Numbered from the stretch's first letter, positions 41,431 through 50,709 are shown. The stretch is DNA of 56,614 bases from Thermoanaerobaculia bacterium (GCA_017883205.1 JADGNZ010000038.1:1-56614); one strand, 5' to 3'. Numbers and translations: made by a program. Notes: generated by a model from the sequence alone, not told the origin.

Positions 41431-42717
41431 ATGAACGAAAAACGCATCGTCATCATCGGCGGCGGTTTCGGCGGCTTGTATGCCGCGAAGGCCCTGCGCC
41501 GTGCACCAGTGCGCATCACGCTCGTCGACCGGCGCAACTATCACCTCTTCCAGCCGCTGCTTTACCAAGTCGCAACGGCGGCGCTCAACCCGAGCGACAT
41601 CGCCGCACCGATTCGAAGCGTACTTCGCAAGCAGGAAAACGTCAGCGTCATCCTCGGCGACGCGACCTCGATCGATCTCGATCGAAAGCTCATCCAACTC
41701 GCCGACGGCCAACTCGCCTACGACATCCTCATCATCGCCACCGGCGCGACGCACTCGTACTTCGGCCATGCGGAGTGGGAGCAAAACGCGCCGGGCCTCA
41801 AGACGATCGAAGACGCGCTGGAGATCCGCCGCCGCGTGTTTCTCGCGTTCGAAGCGGCGGAGCGCGAGAGCGATCCCGAGCGCCAGCGGGCCTGGCTCAA
41901 CTTCGTCGTCATCGGCGGCGGTCCGACCGGCGTCGAGCTGGCCGGCGCGCTCTCCGAGATCGCGCGGCAGACGATGCTCCGCGACTTTCGCCGCATCAAC
42001 CCATCCAGCGCCCGCGTCATCCTCATCGAAGGAATGGACCGCCTCCTCCCGCCCTACCCGCCCGACCTCTCGGCGAAAGCGGCCGCGCAACTGCAAGCGC
42101 TGGGCGTAGAAGTGATGACGAAGACGACCGTCACGCGCGTCACCGATCACGACGTCGCCGCAGGCGAAACAATCATCCCCACGCGCACCGTTCTCTGGGC
42201 AGCAGGCGTTCAGGCCTCGCCGCTGGCGCACTCGCTCGGCGCGCCGCTCGACCGCGCCGGCCGCGTGCTCGTCGCACCCGATCTCAGCGTGCCCGGGCAT
42301 CCGGAAGTCTTCGTCATCGGCGATCTCGCCGCGGTGATGCAGTCCGACGGCAAGCCCGTTCCCGGCGTCGCGCCGGCCGCGATTCAGGAAGGGGAGCACA
42401 CCGCGAAGAACATCGTGCGCATGCTCGATGACAAACCGACGCTCCCCTTTCACTACCGCGACAAAGGCTCGCTCGCCACGATCGGCCGCGCCGCCGGCGT
42501 CGCCGATTTCGGCCGCATCCGCCTGAGCGGCTTCATCGCCTGGGCCGCCTGGCTCGGCGTCCACATCTTCTTCCTCATCGGCTTCCGCAATCGCCTCCTG
42601 GTGATCCTGCAATGGGCCTGGGCCTACGTGACCTTCCAGCGCGGCGCGCGGTTGATCACGGATCCAAGGAGTGTGGGCGTCTCGCCCGCGGCCGATGGGC
42701 GTCTCGCCCGGCGGTAA
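41431..42717 (+). CDS. ndh: type II NADH dehydrogenase (NDH-2)
   Basis: The 428-residue flavoprotein transfers electrons from NADH to quinone without pumping protons. FAD motif: IVIIGGGFGGLYAAKAL (5-21). NADH motif: FVVIGGGPTGVELAGAL (near 157-173). The quinone-site segment is in GVAPAAIQEGEHTAKNIV, and the C-terminal membrane-binding part has FIAWAAWLGVHIFFLIGF. ATDYDxLIxATGA-type ILIIATGATHSYFG is present. The final residues (SVGVSPAADGRLARR) come from a repeat element. There is no Shine-Dalgarno: the start is abutted by a perfect hairpin. With sdhCAB it indicates an aerobic respiratory chain. Confidence 0.94.
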   Translation: MNEKRIVIIGGGFGGLYAAKALRRAPVRITLVDRRNYHLFQPLLYQVATAALNPSDIAAPIRSVLRKQENVSVILGDATSIDLDRKLIQLADGQLAYDILIIATGATHSYFGHAEWEQNAPGLKTIEDALEIRRRVFLAFEAAERESDPERQRAWLNFVVIGGGPTGVELAGALSEIARQTMLRDFRRINPSSARVILIEGMDRLLPPYPPDLSAKAAAQLQALGVEVMTKTTVTRVTDHDVAAGETIIPTRTVLWAAGVQASPLAHSLGAPLDRAGRVLVAPDLSVPGHPEVFVIGDLAAVMQSDGKPVPGVAPAAIQEGEHTAKNIVRMLDDKPTLPFHYRDKGSLATIGRAAGVADFGRIRLSGFIAWAAWLGVHIFFLIGFRNRLLVILQWAWAYVTFQRGARLITDPRSVGVSPAADGRLARR

Positions 42718-42813
42718 ATGCGCGGCGGTGCGAAGAACGCTACTGCCTCGCGCAACACACGCCGAGGCGAGACGCCTCGCCGCCGCGGGCGAGACGCCCG
42801 CACTCCTTCGGCG
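42674..42813. repeat. GGGCGTCTCGCC palindromic element
   Basis: GGGCGTCTCGCCCGCGGC and its inverse GCCGCGGGCGAGACGCCC are the ends, with an internal second copy of GGGCGTCTCGCC. It contributes the last codons and stop of ndh and ends about 20 bp before the SSS promoter. Confidence 0.88.
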
Positions 42814-42833
42814 CGTTTTCGCGAAGCCCGCTT

Positions 42834-42839
42834 ACAATC
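42834..42839 (+). promoter_or_regulatory. -10 element of a likely leaderless SSS symporter promoter
   Basis: TACAAT ends 9 nt before the TTG 42849 start, with no ribosome site between them. Confidence 0.5.
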
Positions 42840-42848
42840 TCCCCCACC

Positions 42849-44324
42849 TTGGCGCCTGTCGATCTGGTCATCATCGTCGCCTACCTCGGTGGAGTAGTCG
42901 CGATCGGGTTCTGGTGCCGGAAGCGGCAGAAGACGACGCGCCACTACTTCCTGGCCGGACGCGATCTTCCATGGTGGGCGATCTCCGGATCGATCGTGGC
43001 CACGGAAACCTCCGCGATCACATTCATATCCGTGCCCGGTCTCATTTACGCACGAGGGGGCAACTTCACGTTTCTGCAGCTCGTGTTCGGCTATCTGATC
43101 GGGCGCGTCGTCATCTGCCTCATCTTCATTCCTGCCTACTTTCGCCGGAACCTGCTGACGATCTACGAACTTTTGCGGAGCCGCTTTGGCGGCAGCGTGC
43201 GAAGTCTGGCAGCATCCCTCTTCATCATCATGCGCACGATTGCCGACGGCGTGCGCCTTCTCCTGACCTCCGTGGTGATGTCGACCGTGTGGCACGCCTT
43301 TCTTCCGAAGACCGATATCTCCACGGCCGCGGCCATCTCCGTCATCTGCATCGGCGGTGTGATGCTGCTCTTCACGACCGTGGGCGGCATGGAGGCTGTC
43401 ATCTGGACCGAGATCGTGCACGTCGGCGTCTACATCATCGGCGCCGGTGCTGCGATCGCGATCCTGGTTCACGCAATTCCCGGCGGGCTGTCCGGGGCGA
43501 TTGCGGCAGGAAGCGCGGCGTCAAAGTTCCGCCTCTTCGATTTCTCGCTCGACTTCACGCGGCCTTATGTTTTCTGGGCCGGCGTCATCGGCGGCGCGTT
43601 CCTCAACATGTCGACGCACGGCACCGATCAGTACATGGTGCAGCGCTATCTCTGCACGACCAGCGCGCGCAAAGCACAGGCGGCGCTTCTCGTCTCCGGC
43701 CTGGTCATCCTCATACAGTTCTCCGTCTTCCTTTTCATCGGCGTTCTCCTCTTCGGTTACTACCATCCGGCATCGTTGCCGGGATACGCCACCGGACCAG
43801 CGGCCGCACCGTTTCTCGCTCCCGATCAGGTCTTCCCTGATTTCATCGTCCACCACGTACCCATCGGACTCTCCGGCCTGCTCGTGGCCGCGGTTCTCGC
43901 TGCTGCAACTTCTCCTTCCGTCAACTCCATCGCCGCAACCGCTGTCTCCGATCTCTACCAACCACTCGTTCGCGGACGCGCCGACGGCCACTACCTTCGC
44001 GTCTCACGAATCCTGACGGTGGTCGCTGGCGTCGCCCAGATCGGAGTTGCGCTCGCCTTGCAGGGGCAGGCGCGCTCCGCCGTCGACACCGCGCTCGGTG
44101 TGGCCTCATTGATCAACGGACCAATCCTGGGCGTCTTTCTCCTCGGCAGCGCGCGTCGCGCCGGCCGGATCGGCGCGCTGTGCGGCATGAGCGCAGGCAT
44201 TGCAGCAGTCACCGCCGTCTTCGCCGCAACCCATATCGCCTGGCCCTGGTATACCGTCATCGGATCGCTGACGACGTTCGCAGTCGGAGCGTTGATTCCG
44301 GAGAGGGAACATGCGCCGGTTTAG
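42849..44324 (+). CDS. SSS-family sodium:solute symporter
   Basis: The 491-residue protein has about thirteen membrane helices. Family features: FLAGRDLPWWAISGSIVATETSAITFISVPG in helices 1-2, TVGGMEAVIWTEIVH, and SPSVNSIAATAVSDLY in the helix-8/9 sodium-site region. Start TTG 42849 precedes APVDLVIIVAYL; the frame further upstream is repeat DNA. Its end overlaps the next gene by 14 bp, so the symporter is translationally linked to a serine hydrolase-NamZ fusion. By that context it may import a cell-wall sugar such as MurNAc or a muropeptide product, an inference only. Confidence 0.9.
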   Translation: MAPVDLVIIVAYLGGVVAIGFWCRKRQKTTRHYFLAGRDLPWWAISGSIVATETSAITFISVPGLIYARGGNFTFLQLVFGYLIGRVVICLIFIPAYFRRNLLTIYELLRSRFGGSVRSLAASLFIIMRTIADGVRLLLTSVVMSTVWHAFLPKTDISTAAAISVICIGGVMLLFTTVGGMEAVIWTEIVHVGVYIIGAGAAIAILVHAIPGGLSGAIAAGSAASKFRLFDFSLDFTRPYVFWAGVIGGAFLNMSTHGTDQYMVQRYLCTTSARKAQAALLVSGLVILIQFSVFLFIGVLLFGYYHPASLPGYATGPAAAPFLAPDQVFPDFIVHHVPIGLSGLLVAAVLAAATSPSVNSIAATAVSDLYQPLVRGRADGHYLRVSRILTVVAGVAQIGVALALQGQARSAVDTALGVASLINGPILGVFLLGSARRAGRIGALCGMSAGIAAVTAVFAATHIAWPWYTVIGSLTTFAVGALIPEREHAPV

Positions 44325-46656
44325 CATCGCACTTTTCGTAGTCCTCGCCGGTTGCCTGACGACGCAACCGGCTGCACGCTTCGATCCTGAACGGCTGCAG
44401 GAGATCGACCGGACGATCGAGACTGCCATCGCCGCCCACAAAGTTCCCGGCGGCGTCTTTCACCTCGAGCGCGACGGCGCGATCTACGAGAAGGCATACG
44501 GCAACCGCGCGCTCGTCCCGGCCGTCGAGGCGATGACGATCGACACGATCTTCGACGCCGCGTCAATCACGAAGGTCGTTGCCACGACGCCGAGCATCTG
44601 GTTGCTGATCGAGCGCGGGAAGATCGAGCTCGATGCGCCGGTCAGCCGCTACATCCCCGAATTCAAAGGCGGCTGGCGCGACGAGATGACGATCCGCCAT
44701 CTCCTCACGCACACGTCCGGCCTCCGCCCCGACCTCGACCTCACTCCTGCGTGGAGCGGCTACGACACGGCCATCCGCATGGCGATCGCCGAGGAACCGA
44801 GGCAGAGACCGGGGTACACATTTCGATACAGCGACATCAACTTCGAGCTCCTCGGCGAGATCGTGAGGCGCGTTTCCGGAGAGCCGCTCGATGTCTTCGC
44901 CAAGCGCGAGATCTTTGAGCCGCTCAAAATGCGCGATACAGGTTTTCGCCCGCGTAGCGCCGACGGCTCGTCGGCTGTTCCGCCGGCGGCCCGCCGGCCA
45001 GACAACGACCGCATCGCCCCAACCGAGCAAACCCCCGAGGGCATGCTGCGCGGCGTCGTGCACGACCCGACATCGCGGCGCATGGGTGGCGTGGCGGGGC
45101 ACGCCGGACTCTTTACGACGGCTCACGACCTCGCGATCTATTGCCGCATGTTGCTTCGTGGCGGGGCGCCGATCTTCAAGGCGGAGACCGTCGCGAAGAT
45201 GACGAGCATCGAAACGCCGGCGAACGTCGCCGTGCGGCGGGCGGGCGGCTTCGATCTCGATTCATCGTTCAGCCGGCCGCGCGGCGAGATCTTCCCGCTC
45301 GGATCGTTCGGCCACACCGGATTCACCGGCGGCATGTTCTGGATCGATCCATTCTCGAAGACGTTCTACATCTTCCTTTCGAACCGCGTGCATCCCAACG
45401 GCACCGGCGACGTCCTCCGCCTCCAACTCGCACTCGGCACGCTCGCAGCCGAAGCAGCGCACGTCCCGGATGCAACGCCATCGGGCGCGATGCCGGTGCG
45501 CGCCGGCGGACAGGTGCGGTTCGTATTCGGCGGCGCCGACACGAACAACGGCATCGACCACCTCGAAGCGGAGCGATACGCACCGCTGCGTGGCATGCGC
45601 GTTGGTCTGATCACGAATCACACCGGCATCGACCGGGCGTGGAATCCGACCATCGACTCGCTGCGAAGCGCGCCCGGCGTCACGCTCGTTGCCCTCTTCT
45701 CGCCCGAGCACGGCATACGAGGAGCGGTGGACGAAAAGATCAGCGACTCTGTTGATGCCGCCAGCGGCCTTCCTGTCTACAGCCTCTACGCCGACACGCG
45801 CAAACCGAAGCCGGAGCAGTTGGCCGGACTCGATGCGCTCGTCTTCGACATCCAGGACGTCGGCACGCGCTACTACACGTACATTTCCACGATGGGACTG
45901 GCGATGGAGGCGGCGGTCGCAGCGCACATCAAGTTCATCGTTCTCGACCGCGTCAATCCGATCGGCGGCGTCGCCTTCGAAGGACCGCTGCTGCACGGCG
46001 ACGAGAGTTTCATCGCCTGGCACTCGCTCCCCATTCGTCACGGGATGACCGTGGGCGAGCTGGCGCGCATGTTCAACGACGAGCGTCACATCGGCGCTGA
46101 CCTGACCGTGATTCCGCTGCAGCGATGGCGGCGCGACCTCTGGATGGACGAGGCCGGCCTGCCGTGGATCAACACCTCGCCGAACATGCGCAGCCTGACT
46201 GAAGCGACGCTCTATCCCGGGATCGGCATCCTCGAACAGGCGCTCTCGGTCGGACGCGGCACCGACACTCCCTTCGAAGTCCTCGGCGCGCCGTACGTGG
46301 ATGGCGCAACGCTCGCGCGCGAGCTGACGGCAATGTCGCTTCCCGGGATCCGCTTCGAGGCGACGGAGTTCACGCCTGCGTCGAGCAACTTCGCGAAGCA
46401 GCGATGCGGCGGCGTGCGGATGACGATCACCGATCGCAACGCGTGGCGTCCGGTCGCGGCCGGCATCGCCATCGCGCTCGCGCTGCACCGGCTCTATCCG
46501 AACGATTTCGAGCTCGACAAGCTTGCCAACCTGTTGCGTGATCCGGCGACTCTGGAGGCGATTCGCGCGGGCAAGCCGTTGTCCGAGATCACCGCGATGT
46601 GGCGGGACGATGAAGCGGCGTTCGCGGCACGGCGGGCGAAGTACCTGCTGTACTGA
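44311..46656 (+). CDS. fusion of serine hydrolase and NamZ (DUF1343) exo-muramidase
   Basis: The 781-residue lipoprotein (lipobox VLAGC, Cys near 15) joins two enzymes. Residues about 30-390 form a beta-lactamase-fold hydrolase with SITK (Ser85, Lys88) and YSD (Tyr173). Residues about 400-781 are DUF1343/NamZ: RVGLITNHTGID, LFSPEHGIRGA (Glu466, probable catalytic acid), DIQDVGTRYYTYISTM, DRVNPIGG and VGRGTDTPFEVLGAPYVDG. NamZ releases terminal MurNAc from peptidoglycan chains. In Bacillus the hydrolase and NamZ are separate neighbours in a recycling operon, so this is a fused version. GGGAAC precedes ATG 44311, which overlaps the symporter end. Confidence 0.93.
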   Translation: MRRFSIALFVVLAGCLTTQPAARFDPERLQEIDRTIETAIAAHKVPGGVFHLERDGAIYEKAYGNRALVPAVEAMTIDTIFDAASITKVVATTPSIWLLIERGKIELDAPVSRYIPEFKGGWRDEMTIRHLLTHTSGLRPDLDLTPAWSGYDTAIRMAIAEEPRQRPGYTFRYSDINFELLGEIVRRVSGEPLDVFAKREIFEPLKMRDTGFRPRSADGSSAVPPAARRPDNDRIAPTEQTPEGMLRGVVHDPTSRRMGGVAGHAGLFTTAHDLAIYCRMLLRGGAPIFKAETVAKMTSIETPANVAVRRAGGFDLDSSFSRPRGEIFPLGSFGHTGFTGGMFWIDPFSKTFYIFLSNRVHPNGTGDVLRLQLALGTLAAEAAHVPDATPSGAMPVRAGGQVRFVFGGADTNNGIDHLEAERYAPLRGMRVGLITNHTGIDRAWNPTIDSLRSAPGVTLVALFSPEHGIRGAVDEKISDSVDAASGLPVYSLYADTRKPKPEQLAGLDALVFDIQDVGTRYYTYISTMGLAMEAAVAAHIKFIVLDRVNPIGGVAFEGPLLHGDESFIAWHSLPIRHGMTVGELARMFNDERHIGADLTVIPLQRWRRDLWMDEAGLPWINTSPNMRSLTEATLYPGIGILEQALSVGRGTDTPFEVLGAPYVDGATLARELTAMSLPGIRFEATEFTPASSNFAKQRCGGVRMTITDRNAWRPVAAGIAIALALHRLYPNDFELDKLANLLRDPATLEAIRAGKPLSEITAMWRDDEAAFAARRAKYLLY

Positions 46657-46690
46657 GCGGCGGCAGCGGCGTGGGTGGTCATCGGGAAGA

Positions 46691-46919
46691 CATTCCCATC
46701 AATTTTGTCATCAACATCAGAGAGATCGTCTTCATCATTACAGTGATAGGACTATATCGATAGAGACATTGTCTGTATCGATAGAGACGTTCGACTGTAA
46801 CGTTACAACCGTTCGACTGTAACGTTGGAGACATTGTCTGTAACGACAAAGACATTTGTCTTCAACGACATAGACATTGTCTTCAACGTTGAGGAGATTG
46901 TCTTCGACGTTACCGTACT
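46691..46919. repeat. 21-bp tandem array C
   Basis: About eleven units of 20-22 bp, core GTAACGnnnnAGACATTGTCT, with local dyads AGACAnTGTCT and AACGTT in each unit. Unit starts include 46691, 46712, 46733, 46754, 46775, 46797, 46819, 46840, 46862, 46883 and 46904. It is AT-rich compared with surrounding genes and unrelated in sequence to arrays A, B and D. 22-bp units break any reading frame. Confidence 0.92.
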
Positions 46920-46986
46920 TTGAAGAACCCTCGACAACCGAACGCTGACGATTCCTTGACGGCTGCGCTTTTGCGAAAGACCTTCA

Positions 46987-47040
46987 ACCACAGAGACACT
47001 GACGGCACAGAGGTCTCTGTGCTCTCTGTGCCTCCGTGGT
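46987..47040. repeat. CACAGAG-family palindromic repeat, copy 4
   Basis: ACCACAGAGACACTGACGG and CTCTGTGCCTCCGTGGT arms. It lies between array C and the 3' end of the cupredoxin gene. Confidence 0.9.
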
Positions 47041-47054
47041 GAATGGTTTTCAGC

Positions 47055-48398
47055 TTACGACTTCGAGGAGCGGCGCCTGGACGGCGCGTTCTGCCAGGAG
47101 AATCCGTTCTTCAGCGTTGCGCTCGTGCCGCCGACGGTCACCACGACGTCGCGCGTTCCGGCGGGCCGGGCTGGAAACGTCGCATGCAGTGTGACGGGAT
47201 CGACCACCTGCACGCCGGTCGCGGCGACGCCGTCGACGGTCACCGTCGAGGAAAGGGCTGTCGTGAAGCCCGCGCCGAAGATCGTGACGACTACCGGTCC
47301 GGCGCCCGGCGCTCCGAGGGGGAGGACAATGTTCGGGGTAACGCTGATGACCGCCAGCGGCGGCACCGAATAGGTGAACCCACCAGTTGCTGTAGCTTTC
47401 GTGCTGTCAGGATTCGTGACGACGACGTCAACGCTGAGTTGTTCCGTCACCGGGCCCAGCGGCGTGCGTGCGGTGATCGATGTCGCGCTGACTACATTGA
47501 CGTCTGTCGCCTGCGACGCGCCGATCTTCACGGTCGCGCCGCTCTGGAAGTTCGTCCCCGTGATCGTGATCAGCGTCCCTCCGGATGTTGGACCGGTGGC
47601 CGGAGAGATATCGGTGATCGCCGGCGCGGGAAGAGCGTAGGTGAAGCCCTGCGTCAGCGTCACCGACTGCGCGTCGGTGTTCGTCACGACGACGTCGACC
47701 TTTCCGACGGCATGCGCAGGAGTTGTGGCTGTGATCGAGGTCGAGGTCACCGAAACATTCGTTGCCGAAGTACCGCCGAACTTGACGCTGGCGCCGGACA
47801 GGAATCCGGTTCCGATGATCGTGACCGAGGTGCCGCCGGTCTGACTCCCGCTGGTGGGAGCGATGCTGCTGATCGTGGGCGCCGGGTTCGACACCGCCTT
47901 GACGATCATGATCCCCGACATACTGCTGTGGCCCGTGCCGCAGTCCGGGACGTTGCACGCAAACTGGAAGGTGCCGGCCGTCGTGGCCGTGAACGAGATC
48001 ACCTTGGAAGAGCCGCGCGCGACGTTCACTCCGTTCTCGACGTACGTCTCCATCAGTAAACCGTGACCCACGGTTGAGGGGTCGTTGGAGGGGACGCTGA
48101 ACGTAATGTTCACCAGATCCCCCTGGTTCACCGTGAATGAGGGCGGGGTGAACGAAAAACTCTTCGCCGTCATGGCGATGTTCTGGACTGCCAAAGCCTG
48201 GACGTTCTCCGGTTGCGGAATCACCGGTCCATGCGACGAGCCCGCTTCAAGGACCGCCTTCAGCCGGGCGAGGTGCTCCGCCTGCGCCTCGGGAGACATC
48301 GTCATCATTGAATGATCGTGTTGTGCAATGTTATTTTGTGCAGCCGCGCCGATCGTCATGAACAACGTGACCACGGCTGTAACCATCGCTTTCCGCAT
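47055..48398 (-). CDS. secreted cupredoxin with three IPT/TIG domains
   Basis: The ATG at 48398 (GGGAGA 6 nt upstream) starts a 447-residue protein with signal peptide ending GAAAQ. A His/Met-rich stretch AQHDHSMMTMS follows. Residues about 65-155 form a cupredoxin: FSFTPPSFTVNQGDLVNITF, then VGHGLLM and the copper loop FACNVPDCGTGHSSMSG. That loop gives C-x3-H-x2-M, with an extra Cys five residues earlier, recalling both type 1 and CuA sites. Three IPT/TIG immunoglobulin-like domains follow (starting near 160, 245 and 335), each with P-x-x-G-x-x-x-G-G-T. It is likely a periplasmic or surface electron-transfer or copper-binding protein. Confidence 0.87.
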   Translation of the reverse strand: MRKAMVTAVVTLFMTIGAAAQNNIAQHDHSMMTMSPEAQAEHLARLKAVLEAGSSHGPVIPQPENVQALAVQNIAMTAKSFSFTPPSFTVNQGDLVNITFSVPSNDPSTVGHGLLMETYVENGVNVARGSSKVISFTATTAGTFQFACNVPDCGTGHSSMSGIMIVKAVSNPAPTISSIAPTSGSQTGGTSVTIIGTGFLSGASVKFGGTSATNVSVTSTSITATTPAHAVGKVDVVVTNTDAQSVTLTQGFTYALPAPAITDISPATGPTSGGTLITITGTNFQSGATVKIGASQATDVNVVSATSITARTPLGPVTEQLSVDVVVTNPDSTKATATGGFTYSVPPLAVISVTPNIVLPLGAPGAGPVVVTIFGAGFTTALSSTVTVDGVAATGVQVVDPVTLHATFPARPAGTRDVVVTVGGTSATLKNGFSWQNAPSRRRSSKS

Positions 48399-48476
48399 CA
48401 AAGTCTCCCGAAACATGAGTTTTTCAAGTCCAAGCTTGAAGAATACCCACATTCGACAGCCGCGCAACCGCGCTGT

Positions 48477-49673
48477 TTACAACTTCACAATGATGTTGCG
48501 CCGTTCGAGGAGCCAGAGAATGGCCAGCCAGAAGGCGACGAAGGCGAGTCCGCCGAGGAGGGAAGCGAACTTAGCGGGGAAGTACGGAGCGAAGACGACG
48601 TCGTAGACAGCCTGATGAAGCGAGACCTTCTTCCCGCCGATGTCGACCTTGATGAGCGAGTCGATGCAGCGCGCCATCACGCCCGAGCCGACGAATGCCA
48701 CGAGAGGATTGAGGCCGTAGATCGCGAACGGCCGCGACCAGCCGCGAATCTGATGGACGTCGAGGATCCAGAGACAGGTGGCCAGCATCACGCAGGCGAA
48801 CCCGGCAGTGAAGACGACGTAGCTCGACGTCCAGAGATTCTTGTTGATCGCAAAGACCCAGCTCCACAACTCACCGGCGACCATGCCCAGACATCCCACG
48901 CCGAAAAGCCCTGCGATCCGCTCGAGCAGCGAGCGTTTCTTGTCCGTCAGCCAACGGCCGGCGAAGATGCCGAGCATGGCGGTGGCGATTGCCGGCAGCG
49001 TCGAGAGCGGACCTTCGGGGTCCCACGTTTTCGTCGAGACCCAGATGTGATTCGTGCCCAGGATGAGACGGTCGGTGTAGGCGGCCAGAGTCTTATCCGG
49101 CTGGTCGAGCAGGAAGTAGCCGATCGTGCCGGTGCCGGGAACGGGAACGAGCGTCATGATCATCCAGTAGCCGAGGAGGATGGCCACGACGATGGCGATC
49201 TGCTGCCGCCACGAGGTGCGCAACGTCAGCAGCGCCGCCCCGATGTACGCGAATCCGATCCGCTGCAGCACGCCCATGAAGCGAAGGTGCTGCGCGCGCC
49301 ACACGATGCGCTGAAGAAATGTCGGATCAGGGATGCCCGCCATCTTGCCCCACCAGAAGAAGGGGAAGGCGTTGAGCAGCACACCGGCCAGCACGATCAT
49401 CAGACCGCGGCGGATGATCTTCATCGTCAGCGTCGCCGGATCGCGCTTGCTGAGCGAGAGATGCGTCGTCACGCCGACAATGAACAGAAAAAACGGAAAG
49501 ACGAGATCGGTCGGCGTCCAGCCGTTCCACTCCGCATGCTCGAGCGGCGGGTAGATCGCGCTCCAACTCCCCGGATTGTTGACGAGCAGCATTCCAGCGA
49601 TGGTGATGCCGCGAAACACGTCGAGCGCCAGGAGCCGTTCGGAGGGCGGGGGCTCGGGTGCGATGGTGGACAC
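48477..49673 (-). CDS. HGSNAT-like (DUF5009) membrane acyltransferase
   Basis: The 398-residue protein has about ten membrane helices. Signature: RLLALDVFRGITIAGMLLVNNPGSW near the N-terminus, NGWTPTDLVFPFFLFIVGVTTHLSLSKR, then MGVLQRIGFAYIGAALL, and late PFAIYGLNPLVAFVGSG. Relatives of heparan-alpha-glucosaminide N-acetyltransferase transfer acetyl groups across membranes to amino sugars. GTG 49673 has TACGCT 6 nt upstream and no Shine-Dalgarno. A link to cell-wall amino sugars (NamZ fusion nearby) is possible. Confidence 0.88.
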   Translation of the reverse strand: MSTIAPEPPPSERLLALDVFRGITIAGMLLVNNPGSWSAIYPPLEHAEWNGWTPTDLVFPFFLFIVGVTTHLSLSKRDPATLTMKIIRRGLMIVLAGVLLNAFPFFWWGKMAGIPDPTFLQRIVWRAQHLRFMGVLQRIGFAYIGAALLTLRTSWRQQIAIVVAILLGYWMIMTLVPVPGTGTIGYFLLDQPDKTLAAYTDRLILGTNHIWVSTKTWDPEGPLSTLPAIATAMLGIFAGRWLTDKKRSLLERIAGLFGVGCLGMVAGELWSWVFAINKNLWTSSYVVFTAGFACVMLATCLWILDVHQIRGWSRPFAIYGLNPLVAFVGSGVMARCIDSLIKVDIGGKKVSLHQAVYDVVFAPYFPAKFASLLGGLAFVAFWLAILWLLERRNIIVKL

Positions 49674-49707
49674 GTGGTTAGCGTAGCAGACCGGACGGAA
49701 ACCCTTT

Positions 49708-49770
49708 ACCACAGAGACACAGAGGTCACAGAGAAAGACTTCAACTCTGTGTCCTCTGTGCCTCTGTGGT
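49708..49770. repeat. CACAGAG-family palindromic repeat, copy 5
   Basis: ACCACAGAGACACAGAGG and CCTCTGTGCCTCTGTGGT arms. It lies between the MerR-TPR gene and the acyltransferase gene, immediately upstream of the latter's promoter. Confidence 0.92.
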
Positions 49771-49789
49771 GATTCTTCTATTGGCAAGA

Positions 49790-50617
49790 CTACCGAGTAA
49801 GCGCGCGATACCGCGTCAAATGCCGCACCGCTCCCGCCTTGTCCCCTTGCCGCTCCAGGATGCCGGCCAGGTTGTAGTGAGCGTCGGGATTTTCCGGATC
49901 GAGATCGATAGCCTTTCGGTAAGCATCCGCGGCCTCGGCGAGCCGGCCGAGGTCATCGAGTGCGACGCCGAGGTTGAACATCGCTACGGGATGCTGCGCG
50001 TCGGCCTTCAGCGCGGCGCGGTAGTGAACTTCCGCTGCGGCGGGCTCGCCCTTTTCATGCAGCAACCTGCCGAGGTTCACGTGGGCGTCGATGTGGGCGG
50101 GATCGAGCGCAATCGCTTTCTCATACGCATCTTGCGCCTCCTCGGGCGCGCTGACTTCGAGATCGGATCCGAGCTCGTACCAGGCATCGGCGCCGAGGTC
50201 GTCGTCGCGGCGCGCCTTCGCCTCGCGCACGGCGGCGAGCGCGACCGGCTTCGTCTTGTCCGCGATCTCAGCGACGGAGAAGTCGAAGAGCGACTGGCCT
50301 GACTCCGGATTCCAGACCGTCGCGCCGTCGCGGACGACCACGCGCTCCCCGTCCGCAGCGATGCGGACGCCGGCGATGGATCGTCCTTCCGGTAACTGCT
50401 CGCGCACGCTTGCCAGCACGCGGCGGATTTTGCGCGTCGGGATGTGCGCCGCGGTCAGCTCGGCGGCGGTGCGGAGAATGACGAGGTCCTGAAATCCGAA
50501 GAGAAGATCGCCACCCGCGTCACGTTCCGGCGTCAGAAACCCCTTCGCGGCATACGAGCGGATCTGCGCGGCGGAGAGCCCGAGCATCGCCGAGACTTCC
50601 CGCACGGAGTAGGACAT
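49790..50617 (-). CDS. MerR-type regulator fused to TPR repeats
   Basis: The 275-residue protein has a MerR-like winged helix at residues 1-70 (YSVREVSAMLGLSAAQIRSYAAKGFLTPER, FQDLVILRTAAEL). A linker of about 80 residues follows, then three to four tetratricopeptide repeats from about 150 to 270 (AYEKAIALDPAHIDAHVNLGRLL; AYRKAIDLDPENPDAHYNLAGIL). It has no metal-binding cysteines, so it is not a metal sensor. The TPRs suggest control by a protein partner. TAGAAT lies 6 nt before ATG 50617 with no ribosome site, so the mRNA is probably leaderless. Confidence 0.88.
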   Translation of the reverse strand: MSYSVREVSAMLGLSAAQIRSYAAKGFLTPERDAGGDLLFGFQDLVILRTAAELTAAHIPTRKIRRVLASVREQLPEGRSIAGVRIAADGERVVVRDGATVWNPESGQSLFDFSVAEIADKTKPVALAAVREAKARRDDDLGADAWYELGSDLEVSAPEEAQDAYEKAIALDPAHIDAHVNLGRLLHEKGEPAAAEVHYRAALKADAQHPVAMFNLGVALDDLGRLAEAADAYRKAIDLDPENPDAHYNLAGILERQGDKAGAVRHLTRYRALTR

Positions 50618-50709
50618 AGCTCGATTCTAGCGGAGAGAACGCGCGCGAGCGGCCGGTTGGCGGCGAGACGCCGCCAGGCCAGCCGCCGGGACGGCAGCGT
50701 TCCGCCGTT

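Noticed and set aside
46691-46919. CRISPR array
   Set aside because: Units are contiguous 21-bp repeats without unique spacers, and no cas gene is present.
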